Source: VRUE01 sp963702575 (lineage in GTDB: Bacteria > Actinomycetota > Thermoleophilia > Solirubrobacterales > 70-9). From it: 64,000 bases of DNA. The translations under genes were made by a program, and so were the position numbers. Shown here one piece after another: positions 15,720 to 25,637 of this stretch (positions are counted from its first letter, which is position 1; each line of letters opens with the position of its first letter). The notes beneath the pieces are model-generated. The model made no database searches, was not told the DNA's origin, and saw only the letters and a list, made by a program, of their open reading frames with translations. Location: NCBI GenBank assembly GCA_963702575.1, contig CAVPCU010000005.1, positions 434,001-498,000 of the forward strand, given 5' to 3'.

Positions 15720-15979
15720 CGTTCTTCTTCGGCCTCGCCACCGCGATCATCGGCAAGGGCAAGGGCAGCTCGTTCTGGGTCTGGCTGCTGGTCGGCATCG
15801 TGCTGCCGATCCTCGGCCTGGTCGCCGTGATCCTCTTTCGCACCGAGAAGAACGAACCCGAACGCCAGTGCCCGACCTGCGGCAAAGCCCTGAAGCTCTA
15901 CGTCCAGGTCTGCCCCCGCTGCGGCGCGGACCTCTACCTACCCGACCCGGCTCAGGTGCGCCACCCCGGGGTCGGCTGA
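15695..15979 (+). CDS. Small membrane protein with zinc ribbon
   Basis: A 94-residue protein with two hydrophobic segments (~3-18 and ~25-47) and a C-terminal zinc ribbon, CPTCGKALKLYVQVCPRCG (~56-74). It starts at GTG 15695 inside the 3' end of ndh in another frame, with GGAG close upstream, so it is probably translated after ndh. Function unknown; the ribbon is likely cytosolic. It converges with the glycosyltransferase gene 4 nt away. Confidence 0.7.
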   Translation: MGYEYLVIAFFFGLATAIIGKGKGSSFWVWLLVGIVLPILGLVAVILFRTEKNEPERQCPTCGKALKLYVQVCPRCGADLYLPDPAQVRHPGVG

Positions 15980-15983
15980 CCGC

Positions 15984-17048
15984 CTACCGCAGCCAGGTGC
16001 GGACGATCGCGTTGGCGAAGCCGAGGCCGTAGCGGGTCACGGCCGGCTTCTTCGAGTGGCCGTGCAGCCGCTTGGCCACCGTCACCGGCACCTCCTTGGC
16101 GGGGACGCCGCGCTTGATCGCCTCGATCATGAACTCGGAAGTGTGGAACTGCTCCTGGCGGAGCACGAGCTGGGGCAGGACCCTGGTGCGGACGGCGCGG
16201 TAGCCGTTGGAGCAGTCGCTCACCTTGGTCCGGGTGATCGTCGAGACCAGCCGGTTGAAGAAGACGATCCCGAGCTCGCGGGCGAAGTGGTTGCTGTCGG
16301 CCTCGCCGAGCACGCGCGAGCCGTGGGCGACGTCGACCTCGCCGGAGAGCACAGGCCCGACCAGGCGCTCCATCTCGGACGGCAGGTGCTGGCCGTCGGC
16401 GTCGAGGGTGACGACGACCTCCGCACCCGATTCGACCATCAGCCGGTAGCCCGTGCGCAGCGCCGCGCCGCCGCCGCGGTTGATCACGTGGCGGGCGACG
16501 ACGGCGCCGTGCTCGGCGGCGACGTCGCCGCAGCCGTCGCGGGAGCCGTCGTCGACCACCAGCACGGCGGTCTCGACGCCGCAGACCTCGCTCGGGATCA
16601 GGTCGAGGACGTGGCCGACGTTCTCCGCCTCGTCGTAGGCGGGGATGAGGACGGCGACCTTGCCGCGGAAGCGCTCCGGCAGCTTCGCCTGGCGGAACTC
16701 CTCCCAGGCGAGCCCCTCGAGCACGGCGGAGAGCTGGCGCGCGTTGCGTGCCGCCTGCGAGAGCGCCCGCAGGATCAGCAGGAAGAGGACGAAGATCGCG
16801 AAGACGGCGAGGCCGAGGATGCGGCCGCCGTTGCCCTTCTGGAAGGAGAAGGCGGAGAGGAGGTTGTCGGTCAGCTCGGTTCCGGAGACGACGGCGAGGC
16901 CGAGCCCGGCCGCCAGCAGGATCAGCACGTCGACGTTGCGCAGCGAGCGCCGGCGGGCGATCGCGAAGGCGATCGTCGCCGCGGCGACGATCAGCCCGGC
17001 GGCGCGGAGCGCCGTCAGCTCGCTGGGGAAGAGGCTCGCGGTGACCAT
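15984..17048 (-). CDS. Membrane-anchored family 2 glycosyltransferase
   Basis: A 354-residue protein. The N-terminal third has three membrane helices (~11-31, 41-60, 77-99; DUF2304-like). A cytosolic GT-A domain follows from ~125: VAVLIPAYDEAENV, VVDDGSRDG, NRGGGAALRTGY and the DXD-type LDADGQH. This resembles dolichol/polyprenyl-phosphate mannose or glucose synthases, which charge lipid carriers for extracytoplasmic glycosyltransferases. That role suits the two GT39-like genes directly upstream; their coding sequence overlaps this one by 34 nt. The open frame runs further upstream, but ATG 17048 starts the recognisable protein. The sugar is unknown. Confidence 0.85.
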   Translation of the reverse strand: MVTASLFPSELTALRAAGLIVAAATIAFAIARRRSLRNVDVLILLAAGLGLAVVSGTELTDNLLSAFSFQKGNGGRILGLAVFAIFVLFLLILRALSQAARNARQLSAVLEGLAWEEFRQAKLPERFRGKVAVLIPAYDEAENVGHVLDLIPSEVCGVETAVLVVDDGSRDGCGDVAAEHGAVVARHVINRGGGAALRTGYRLMVESGAEVVVTLDADGQHLPSEMERLVGPVLSGEVDVAHGSRVLGEADSNHFARELGIVFFNRLVSTITRTKVSDCSNGYRAVRTRVLPQLVLRQEQFHTSEFMIEAIKRGVPAKEVPVTVAKRLHGHSKKPAVTRYGLGFANAIVRTWLR

Positions 17049-18364
17049 GACCGGCGGGAGGATAGGGCCGCACCGGCTCTGGCAAGGGCCGCGGCGCCCA
17101 GCGGAAAGACGAGCGTCATCAGGATCTCGTTGCGGCGCGGGGCGGCGAGCGAGGCTGCGCCGACCGCGGTGACGAGGGCGATCGGCGTCGCCAGCGCGAT
17201 CAGCTCCCACCAGCGCCGTCGCAGGCCCAGCACGACCAGGCCGGCCAGGCCGAGCGCGACGAGGAGCACCTGGACGACGCGGCCGGCGCCCGATTCCATC
17301 GCTTCGCCGATGCCGGCGCTCCACATCCGACCGACCTTGCGCGCGGTCATCGCGGCATAGCCGATCGGGTCTTCGCCGAAGAAGGTGGAGAAGTTCTGCT
17401 TGGCGATCTTGCTCAGCGCCTGGTCGCGCGGCAGGTCCGGGTAGCGGGCGGCGACGCGGTCGAAGAGCGGCGTCGGATCGACCCGTTCGAGCGCCGCCGA
17501 GTGGGGCGGCAGGTCGCGGTGCAGGTAGCGCTCGGCGAGCAGCGCCTTGACCCGGTCGTATTCGCCGTCCGCGGGCAGGAAGGTGCCGACGTAGAGCGCC
17601 TTGCCGTCGCCGGTCGAGAGCGGGACGACGCGGTGGAGGACGACGGCGTTGCGGATCGTCCAGGGGACGATCGGGAGGAGGAAGGCGAGCATGAACAGCG
17701 CCGTCCCGGCGAGGCCTGGGCGCCAGCCGCCGGCGCGGACGATCCGGATCAGGGCGAGGAGGGCGAACGCGATTCCGACGAGCAGGTACTCGGGGCGGAT
17801 CAGGGCGGTGAGGCCGAACAAGAGGCCAGGGACCAGCCACCTGGCGCGCGAGCTGCCGCTAGATGCCCAGAGGAATGCCAGAACTGCTGCCGGGAGCGTG
17901 AAGATCGCGGGGGGCTCGCTATAGAGGGCTCCGGTGGAGTGGATGAAGGGCGGATAGATCGCCACGGCGAAGGCGGCGAGCAGACCCGCGGGTCTGCAGG
18001 CGATGCGGCGGCCGAGGAGGTAGACGGTGACGATTGCCGCAAGGCCCAGGAGCATCTCGACTATGCGGGCGGTGCCTTCGCGGGGCCCGGCGGTGGCGTA
18101 GAAGCTGGCGGCGTAGAGAAGGGGGGCGCCGGGAGACCAGTCGGTGGGGTCGTGGAAGGTGGGCCCGCCGTAGCTGCCTTCGGCGTAGAGCGACTTGGAG
18201 AGGGCGTAGTAGGCGTGCGCGTCGTCGCCGGGCGAGCCGAGGGGCTCGACCACCCGGTAGGCGCGCAGGCCGAAGCCGAGCGCAAGGATCGCCGCGAGGG
18301 CGATCAGGGTCTTCCGTCCGTGCCGCTCGGGCAGGCCGCGTGCCCAGTTGCTCAAGCGTGCCAT
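17015..18364 (-). CDS. GT39-like polytopic glycosyltransferase (copy 2)
   Basis: A 449-residue membrane protein of the ArnT/PMT-like superfamily. The first loop carries the acidic GSPGDDAHAYYALSKSL motif (~43-60) typical of the active site, followed by ~9-11 hydrophobic helices and a large extracytoplasmic loop at ~240-340. It would use polyprenyl-phosphate sugars to decorate lipids, glycans or proteins. It is a tandem paralogue of the next gene: RARWLVPGLLFGLTALIRPE here versus RARWLVPGLLLGLLALFRPE there. A TAGCCT box 9 nt before its ATG suggests its own promoter. Confidence 0.8.
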   Translation of the reverse strand: MARLSNWARGLPERHGRKTLIALAAILALGFGLRAYRVVEPLGSPGDDAHAYYALSKSLYAEGSYGGPTFHDPTDWSPGAPLLYAASFYATAGPREGTARIVEMLLGLAAIVTVYLLGRRIACRPAGLLAAFAVAIYPPFIHSTGALYSEPPAIFTLPAAVLAFLWASSGSSRARWLVPGLLFGLTALIRPEYLLVGIAFALLALIRIVRAGGWRPGLAGTALFMLAFLLPIVPWTIRNAVVLHRVVPLSTGDGKALYVGTFLPADGEYDRVKALLAERYLHRDLPPHSAALERVDPTPLFDRVAARYPDLPRDQALSKIAKQNFSTFFGEDPIGYAAMTARKVGRMWSAGIGEAMESGAGRVVQVLLVALGLAGLVVLGLRRRWWELIALATPIALVTAVGAASLAAPRRNEILMTLVFPLGAAALARAGAALSSRRSWSPRASSPAS

Positions 18365-18373
18365 GGTCGCGCC

Positions 18374-18379
18374 AGGCTA
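18374..18379 (-). promoter_or_regulatory. -10 box (TAGCCT) of GT39 copy 2
   Basis: TAGCCT on the minus strand ends 9 nt before ATG 18364, directly after the foldback hairpin that ends the upstream gene. Confidence 0.45.
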
Positions 18380-18387
18380 TCCCGGCG

Positions 18388-18437
18388 AGCGCATCCGACA
18401 TTGACCACAGCCTGATGGGGTCAATGTCGGATGCGCT
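18388..18437 (-). terminator. 19-bp perfect foldback spanning a stop codon
   Basis: The arms AGCGCATCCGACATTGACC (minus 18437-18419) and its exact complement (18406-18388) flank a 12-nt loop. The 5' arm contains the last codons and TGA of the upstream GT39 gene. There is no U run after the stem. It lies between the end of one gene and the promoter of the next, so a terminator or RNA 3'-end stabiliser is plausible. Confidence 0.65.
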
Positions 18438-19713
18438 GTTGCCACGCGCCCGGAACCCACGCCGCGCCAACGCCGGCGAGCGCGGCGAGCAGCGGGATCG
18501 TCACCAGCGCGCGGCGCGGGGTGGCGACCAGCAGCTCGCCGACCGCCGTCGCCGAGACCAGCACGACGGCGAGCAGTAGCGCCTCCCAGCGTCGCCGCCA
18601 GGCGAGCGCGGCGAGGCCGATCAGGCCGAAGGCGAGCAGCGCCCAGTGCAGGGCCTCCCAGGCTGGCTGCCGCATCACGTCGCGCGGCCCGCGGCCCCAG
18701 ATCAACCACAGCTTCGAGCCGAGGAATCCGGCATAGGCGAGCGGTTCCGTGCTCACGTCTTCCCGGAGCCGTTCGCGCCCCATCCGCCCGAGCGCCTCGT
18801 CGGTCGGCATGCCGGGGAAGCGCTGCGCCGCAAGCCGGGCGAGGATCTGCTCGAGTCGCAGCTGCTGCACGGCGCCGGGAGCGAAGAGTTCCGGGTGCCG
18901 TTCGACGACCTCCTCGCCGACCTTTTCCGGATCTCCCCCAGACGGCATGTAGCTGCCGGCGAACAGCACCTGCCCGCCCCCGGTCGAGATCGGCACGAAT
19001 CGCCCCATCGCGACCGCGTTGCGCACGGTCCAGGGCGCAATGACGATCGCGAGGCCAGCGAGCAGGAGGGCGGCCTGGGCGAGTCCAGGACGCCAGCCCG
19101 GCCAGCCGTGGCGGGCGAGGATCGCCACGGCTACCGGGAACGAGATCGCGAGGTACTCCGGGCGGAACAGCGCAAGAAGTCCCAGCAATAGACCGGGGAC
19201 CAGCCAGCGGGCGCGCGAGGGGCCGTCCGCCCAGAGCATCGCCAGGACAGCGGCCGAGAGCAAGGTGGCCGCGAGCGGCTCGGACATCAGCATTCCCTGG
19301 TACTCGAGGAGAGCTGGATAGACAGCCACTGCGCCCGCGCCCACGACGCCGGCCCATGGTCCCGCCAAGCGTCGGCCGATCAGGTAGCTGAAGATCACGG
19401 CCAGGGAGCTGAGGAGGGCGAGGACGACGCGGGCGAAGCGTTCGTGGACGCCGCCGGAGAGCTCGTAGAGGCCGGCGGTGAGGAGGGGGAGGCCGGGGGA
19501 GTAGTTCGTCGCCGGCTGGGTGGCGGTCGGGCCGAGGGTGAAGCCCTCGCCGCGCTCGAGGTTGGCGGCGATCCGGGCGTAGGCGGCGGCGTCGTAGACG
19601 GGGGAGCGGCCCTGCCAGGCATTCTCGACCCGAAGGCCGAGGCCGAGCAGGAGGATCGCGGCAAGGACGGCGAGGCCGGCCCGGCCGCCGTTGCGCGCCG
19701 CCAGGGTCTTCAC
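18421..19713 (-). CDS. GT39-like polytopic glycosyltransferase (copy 1)
   Basis: A 430-residue paralogue of the adjacent transferase. It has an N-terminal helix, the acidic active-site-like loop GRSPVYDAAAYARIAANLE, about nine further membrane helices and a soluble loop at ~230-320. It likely transfers a sugar from a polyprenyl-phosphate donor outside the membrane. The frame is open to 19941, but homology begins at GTG 19713, supported by TAGCAT 7 nt upstream. The last codons form half of a 19-bp foldback. It is divergent from the UDP-sulfoquinovose synthase gene. Confidence 0.8.
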   Translation of the reverse strand: MKTLAARNGGRAGLAVLAAILLLGLGLRVENAWQGRSPVYDAAAYARIAANLERGEGFTLGPTATQPATNYSPGLPLLTAGLYELSGGVHERFARVVLALLSSLAVIFSYLIGRRLAGPWAGVVGAGAVAVYPALLEYQGMLMSEPLAATLLSAAVLAMLWADGPSRARWLVPGLLLGLLALFRPEYLAISFPVAVAILARHGWPGWRPGLAQAALLLAGLAIVIAPWTVRNAVAMGRFVPISTGGGQVLFAGSYMPSGGDPEKVGEEVVERHPELFAPGAVQQLRLEQILARLAAQRFPGMPTDEALGRMGRERLREDVSTEPLAYAGFLGSKLWLIWGRGPRDVMRQPAWEALHWALLAFGLIGLAALAWRRRWEALLLAVVLVSATAVGELLVATPRRALVTIPLLAALAGVGAAWVPGAWQQRIRH

Positions 19714-19720
19714 GCCGGGG

Positions 19721-19726
19721 ATGCTA
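19721..19726 (-). promoter_or_regulatory. -10 box (TAGCAT) of GT39 copy 1
   Basis: TAGCAT on the minus strand ends 7 nt before GTG 19713 and supports that start over upstream alternatives. Confidence 0.5.
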
Positions 19727-19742
19727 TGTCGGCCCGGTCGGG

Positions 19743-19748
19743 TACCCT
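19743..19748 (+). promoter_or_regulatory. -10 box (TACCCT) of sqd1-like gene
   Basis: TACCCT ends 10 nt before ATG 19759; no better element is seen in the 45-bp divergent gap. Confidence 0.4.
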
Positions 19749-19758
19749 GCCGCGACTT

Positions 19759-20934
19759 ATGCGCGTTCTCATCCTCGGGGGCGACGGCTACCTCGGCTGG
19801 CCGACCGCGCTGCACTTCTCGGCCCGCGGCCACGAGGTGGCGGTCGTCGACAACTTCTCGCGGCGGCGGTGGCACTCCGAACACGGCACCGCGTCGCTGA
19901 CTCCGATCCTGCCGCTGGAGGAGCGGATCGCCGCCTGGCACGAGGTCTCGGGCTCCCAGATCCGCTCATACGTCGGCGCGGTCGAGGACGGCGAGCTCCT
20001 CGACGAGATCGTCGCCGAGACCCGGCCCGAGGCCGTCGTCCACTACGGCCAGCAGCCCTCGGCCCCCTACTCGATGCTCTCCCGCGAGCGCGCGGTCGAG
20101 ACCCAGCACACCAACGTGATCGGCAACCTCAACCTGCTCTTCTCGATGCGCGACCACGTCCCCGACGCGCACCTGGTGAAGCTCGGCACGATGGGCGAGT
20201 ACGGCCAGCCCAACATCGACATCGAGGAGGGCTACATCGAGATCGAGCACAGGGGGAGGACCGACACGCTGCCCTTCCCCAAGCTGCCGGGCTCGCTGTA
20301 CCACTGCTCAAAGGTCCACGACTCGACCAACATCCACTTCGCCACCCGCACCTGGGGGCTGCGCGCGACCGACCTCAACCAGGGCGTCGTCTACGGCGTC
20401 GAGACCGAGGAGACGGCGGGCGACGAGCGGCTGATCACCCGCTTCGACTACGACGAGCTCTTCGGCACCGTGCTCAACCGCTTCTGCGTGCAGGCGGTGA
20501 TCGGCCACCCGCTGACCGTCTACGGGTCCGGCGGGCAGACCCGCGGCTTCCTCAACATCCGCGACACGCTCGCCTGCGTCGAGCTGGCGGTCCTGAACCC
20601 GGCCGACAGGGGCGAGTTCCGGGTCTTCAACCAGTTCACCGAGCAGTTCTCGGTGCTCGAGCTAGCGGGCCTGGTCAAACACGCCGCCGCCCACCTCGGC
20701 TACGAGGTCGAGGTCAACCACGTCGAGAACCCGCGGGTGGAGAAGGAAGAGCACTACTACAACGCGGTCCACACCAAGCTGCTCGACCTCGGGCTCGAAC
20801 CGACTCTGCTCAAGGAGGAGCTGATCGAGTCGATCGTGCACGCGATCGAGCGCTACAAGGGAAACGTGATCGAGAGCTCGATCGACCCGCACACGCGCTG
20901 GAACCCGGCCAAATCCCCTGCTGGCCGGGCATAG
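19759..20934 (+). CDS. sqd1: UDP-sulfoquinovose synthase (SQD1/SqdB type)
   Basis: A 391-residue short-chain dehydrogenase/epimerase that would make UDP-sulfoquinovose from UDP-glucose and sulfite. The sequence closely follows plant/cyanobacterial SQD1: LILGGDGYLGWPTALHFS (NAD fold), HYGQQPSAPYSM, THxNVIGNLN-like TNVIGNLNLLFSM, KLGTMGEYGQPNIDIEEGYI, YHCSK with the catalytic Tyr/Lys, ATDLNQGVVYGV, GGQTRGFLNIRDT and RVFNQFTEQFSV. These are hallmark segments, not generic epimerase motifs. The donor could feed sulfolipid SQDG or a sulfoquinovose-containing surface glycan; no SqdX/SQD2 is present, but three glycosyltransferases lie divergently upstream. Confidence 0.88.
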   Translation: MRVLILGGDGYLGWPTALHFSARGHEVAVVDNFSRRRWHSEHGTASLTPILPLEERIAAWHEVSGSQIRSYVGAVEDGELLDEIVAETRPEAVVHYGQQPSAPYSMLSRERAVETQHTNVIGNLNLLFSMRDHVPDAHLVKLGTMGEYGQPNIDIEEGYIEIEHRGRTDTLPFPKLPGSLYHCSKVHDSTNIHFATRTWGLRATDLNQGVVYGVETEETAGDERLITRFDYDELFGTVLNRFCVQAVIGHPLTVYGSGGQTRGFLNIRDTLACVELAVLNPADRGEFRVFNQFTEQFSVLELAGLVKHAAAHLGYEVEVNHVENPRVEKEEHYYNAVHTKLLDLGLEPTLLKEELIESIVHAIERYKGNVIESSIDPHTRWNPAKSPAGRA

Positions 20935-20943
20935 TCCCGCTGG

Positions 20944-20949
20944 TAGCAT
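20944..20949 (+). promoter_or_regulatory. -10 box (TAGCAT) of ilvB
   Basis: TAGCAT ends 10 nt before ATG 20960, giving ilvBN its own promoter in the 25-bp gap after sqd1. Confidence 0.4.
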
Positions 20950-20959
20950 CGCTGGTTCC

Positions 20960-22656
<1,697 letters not shown>

Positions 22657-22657
<1 letters not shown>

Positions 22658-23202
22658 TGGAGGCCGGAACGCCGCAGGCGGTGAAGCTCGAGGATCTTCA
22701 CGTCCCCGGCCAACTCAGCGGCCGCAAGCACATCCTCTCGATCATGGTCGAGAACAAGCCGGGCGTGCTGGCGCGGATCGCCGGCCTCTTCTCGCGGCGC
22801 GGCTTCAACATCGACACGCTCGCGGTCGGCCCGACCGACGACCCCAGCGTCTCGCGCATCACCCTCACCCTCGACGGCGCCGTCCACCCGATCGACCAGG
22901 TGACCAAGCAGCTGCACAAGCTGGTCAACGTGCTGAAGATCCGCGACATGGAGCCGGAGGAGACGGTCGCCCGCGAGATGGCGATGTTCAAAGTCTCCGC
23001 CGCGGTCGAGAACCGCGCCGAGATCATCCAGTTCGCCGAGATCTTCCGGGCGAAGATCGTCGATGTCTCACGGCGGGCGATGACGATCGAGGTGACCGGG
23101 TCGGCCGACAAGATCGAGGCCTTCGAGCGGATGATCCGCCCCCACGGACTCATAGAAATGGTAAGGACCGGCGAGATTGCGATTGCAAGAGGCGGCGACT
23201 GA
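22657..23202 (+). CDS. ilvN: Acetolactate synthase small (regulatory) subunit
   Basis: A 181-residue regulatory subunit with an N-terminal ACT domain (~25-100; SIMVENKPGVLARIAGLFSR, then NIDTLAVGPTDD) and a C-terminal ACT-like domain (~105-175). It gives valine feedback control and activates IlvB. An N-terminal extension of ~20 residues precedes the ACT domain. ATG 22657 sits in the ilvB stop. Its 3' end overlaps the next gene, menF, by 26 nt. Confidence 0.94.
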
Positions 23203-24583
23203 CGCACTCCTGACTGGCCTCCGCGACTGCGCGGAGCGGGCGGCGGAAAGAGCTCGGCGGACGCTGGTCAGCGTCACCACGGCGGTCGATGGGGTTGATC
23301 CCTGTGCGGTTGTCTTCGCATCCCGACTTGCGTCGGACCACTGGTTCTGCTGGGAGCAGCCGGATCGGGGATTCGCGCTGGCGGCCCTCGGGGTCGCCCA
23401 CGAGGCGACCTCGCGCGGCGAGGGTAGGTTCGAGGACGTCGCCGCGGAGAGCCTGAGGCTCGGCGACGGGGCGGTCGTCGAGGAGCCGGTGGGGCTGCCG
23501 GCCGGCGCCGGGCCCGTCTGGACCGGCGGCTTCGCCTTTGACACCAATGGGGCGGGCTCGGCCCCGTGGTCATCGTTCTCGCCCGCGTCCCTGACGCTGC
23601 CCGAGCTCTCGCTCTGCCGGCAGGGCGAGGAGACATACCTCACCGTCAACCTGCTGGTTGGGCTCGACGAGGACCCGCGGGCCGCCTCGGCGCGGGCCGA
23701 GGCCAGGCTCGCCGGGCTTCGTGATGATCCGCTACCCCTACTCGATCCCCACCTGAAGGAGAGGCCGGCGATCCGCAGCGTCCACCCCCCGGGGGATTTC
23801 GAGGCCGCCGTGTCCGCCGCGACCGGCCGGATCGCCGAGGGCGAGATGACAAAGGTGGTGCTGGCGCGCGAGGTGGTCGTCGAGGCGTCCTCCGCCCACG
23901 ACCCTGCGCCCGTCTTCGGCGCCCTGCGCGAGCAGTTCCCCTCCTGCTTCTGCTTCTGCGCGGGCACGCCGGAGGCGGCCTTCCTCGGCGCCAGCCCCGA
24001 GCTGCTGGTGCGCCGCTCGGGCGCGAGCGCCTCGACCGTCGCCCTGGCCGGCTCGACCCGGCGCAGCTCCGACCCCGCCGTCGACGACCATCTCGGCGAG
24101 CAACTCCTGCGCAGCGACAAGAACCGTCGCGAGCAGCGGATCGTCGCCGAGCGGATCGTCCGCACCCTGCGCCCGCACGCGGTCTGGGTCGAGACCGAGG
24201 CCGAGCCCGAGGTGGTGAAGATCGCCAACATCCAGCACCTGGCGACCCCGGTGATCGCCCAGCTCGCCGAACCGCGCTCGGCGGTCGAGCTGGCCGGCCT
24301 GATGCACCCGACGCCCGCCGTCGGCGGCGAGCCCGACTCCGCGGCCCGGGCGGCGATAGCCGAGCTGGAGCGGATGGACCGCGGCTGGTACGCCGGCCCC
24401 GTCGGCTGGATGGACGCCACCGAGGACGGCGAGTTCTGCGTCGCCCTGCGCAGCGCCCTCCTGCGCGACCGCGAAGCGCGCCTCTACGCCGGAGTCGGCA
24501 TAGTCGCCGGCTCGGACCCCGAGGCCGAGCTGGCCGAGACCGAGGTCAAGCTCGAGGCACTGCTGCCGCTGCTCGCGGAGTAG
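23177..24583 (+). CDS. menF: Isochorismate synthase (menaquinone)
   Basis: A 468-residue chorismate-binding enzyme of the MenF/EntC group converting chorismate to isochorismate, the entry to menaquinone synthesis. C-terminal catalytic motifs: GEMTKVVLAREVVVE, FLGASPELLVRR, ALAGSTRR, NRREQRIVAERI, KIANIQHLATPV, HPTPAVGGEP, and the final YAGVGIVAGSDPEAELAETE. The TTG start at 23177 lies inside ilvN; TTG 23183 is an alternative. Cotranscription with ilvBN is odd metabolically but clear from the overlap. The remaining men genes lie ~1 kb further on. Confidence 0.92.
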   Translation: MRLQEAATDALLTGLRDCAERAAERARRTLVSVTTAVDGVDPCAVVFASRLASDHWFCWEQPDRGFALAALGVAHEATSRGEGRFEDVAAESLRLGDGAVVEEPVGLPAGAGPVWTGGFAFDTNGAGSAPWSSFSPASLTLPELSLCRQGEETYLTVNLLVGLDEDPRAASARAEARLAGLRDDPLPLLDPHLKERPAIRSVHPPGDFEAAVSAATGRIAEGEMTKVVLAREVVVEASSAHDPAPVFGALREQFPSCFCFCAGTPEAAFLGASPELLVRRSGASASTVALAGSTRRSSDPAVDDHLGEQLLRSDKNRREQRIVAERIVRTLRPHAVWVETEAEPEVVKIANIQHLATPVIAQLAEPRSAVELAGLMHPTPAVGGEPDSAARAAIAELERMDRGWYAGPVGWMDATEDGEFCVALRSALLRDREARLYAGVGIVAGSDPEAELAETEVKLEALLPLLAE

Positions 24584-24620
24584 GGACGCCTCCGCCTTTC
24601 ATGGTTCAGAATCCCTTCGT

Positions 24621-25634
24621 GTGAGAGGTGGAACAGCAAGGGCGCTGGCAGCCATAGTCGCGGCCGTGTTGGCGGTTGTCATGCCCCAGGCAGGCGCTGT
24701 CCCTCCTCCGGGCCCGCGACTTGGTGTGGTCACAGCGGATAGGAGCGGTGGGAACCTGATCACGATCGACCCCTTTGGCAAGGCGCCGCAGAGAGTGATC
24801 ACCAACCCGGACTCGAATCTCCCCTCCTGGTCTGCGGATGGCAGCTTGCTCGCGCTGTCTGCGACGGGAGACGAATGGGAGGGGTCGGTGGTCGCGGTGG
24901 CCAGGGCGGACGGGAGCGGCTTGCGTGCCTATCGTCGCGCGGTCCTCGATGGTAACGACCCTGTCATCTCGCCGGACGGCCATTCCGTCGTCTATCCCCG
25001 AACGAAGCTCGTCAAGGTGCTACCCGGGCGGGAGAACTATCTCGTCAAGAGCTCAATGTGGTCACTCAATCTCACCAATGGTTCCGTGAAACAGCGAAGC
25101 CAATGGCATCTTGGCTTCCCATTCATACCGAGCGCTTTTTCACCTGACGGCTCGACTGTCGCCGGCACTACGTTCGGTCGGTGGGGATCGGAAGCGGTTG
25201 CGATCGACCTTCGCACGGGCCACCGCTCGCTACTGGCAAGGGAAGCATCGGAACCGACGTATTCGCCTGACGGGTCTCAGGTGGCCTTTATACGCTGGAA
25301 GAACTGGCGCGCGAGCGGCCGCGACGATGGCTCGCCTCCGATCAACGAGCTGCGGGTCACGCGGATCGGCACCTTTCCTCGATCCCGACTGTTGCTGCGC
25401 CGCCGCGAATTGCTCCTCTGGCCAAGCTGGGACCCGTCCGGCAGCCGTTTGTCTTTCACCAGCTCCCATGTCGTCGAAAACGGCTATGCGTCCCCAGAAG
25501 AAGGCAACAAGCTGATGGCGATCAACGCTGATGGAACCTGTCTGATGAGGGTCTTCTCCGATCCCGAGACGACTGTCTACGGCAGCGCCTGGCAGCCAGG
25601 TCTGGGTCGCGAGGCCGGTCCGATCGCCTGCTGA
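24621..25634 (+). CDS. Secreted TolB/WD40-like beta-propeller protein
   Basis: A 337-residue protein with a signal peptide (~1-26, cleavage near AGA) followed by PD40/TolB-type repeats. Recurrent blocks such as LPSWSADGSLLALSA, DPVISPDGHSVVYPR, PSAFSPDGSTVAGTT, EPTYSPDGSQVAFIR and WPSWDPSGSRLSFTS form a six-blade propeller. It is probably extracytoplasmic and a binding scaffold rather than an enzyme; no catalytic residues are evident. Base composition is lower in G+C than the flanking genes. It converges with menD, 3 nt between stops. Confidence 0.8.
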   Translation: MRGGTARALAAIVAAVLAVVMPQAGAVPPPGPRLGVVTADRSGGNLITIDPFGKAPQRVITNPDSNLPSWSADGSLLALSATGDEWEGSVVAVARADGSGLRAYRRAVLDGNDPVISPDGHSVVYPRTKLVKVLPGRENYLVKSSMWSLNLTNGSVKQRSQWHLGFPFIPSAFSPDGSTVAGTTFGRWGSEAVAIDLRTGHRSLLAREASEPTYSPDGSQVAFIRWKNWRASGRDDGSPPINELRVTRIGTFPRSRLLLRRRELLLWPSWDPSGSRLSFTSSHVVENGYASPEEGNKLMAINADGTCLMRVFSDPETTVYGSAWQPGLGREAGPIAC

Positions 25635-25637
25635 GTC

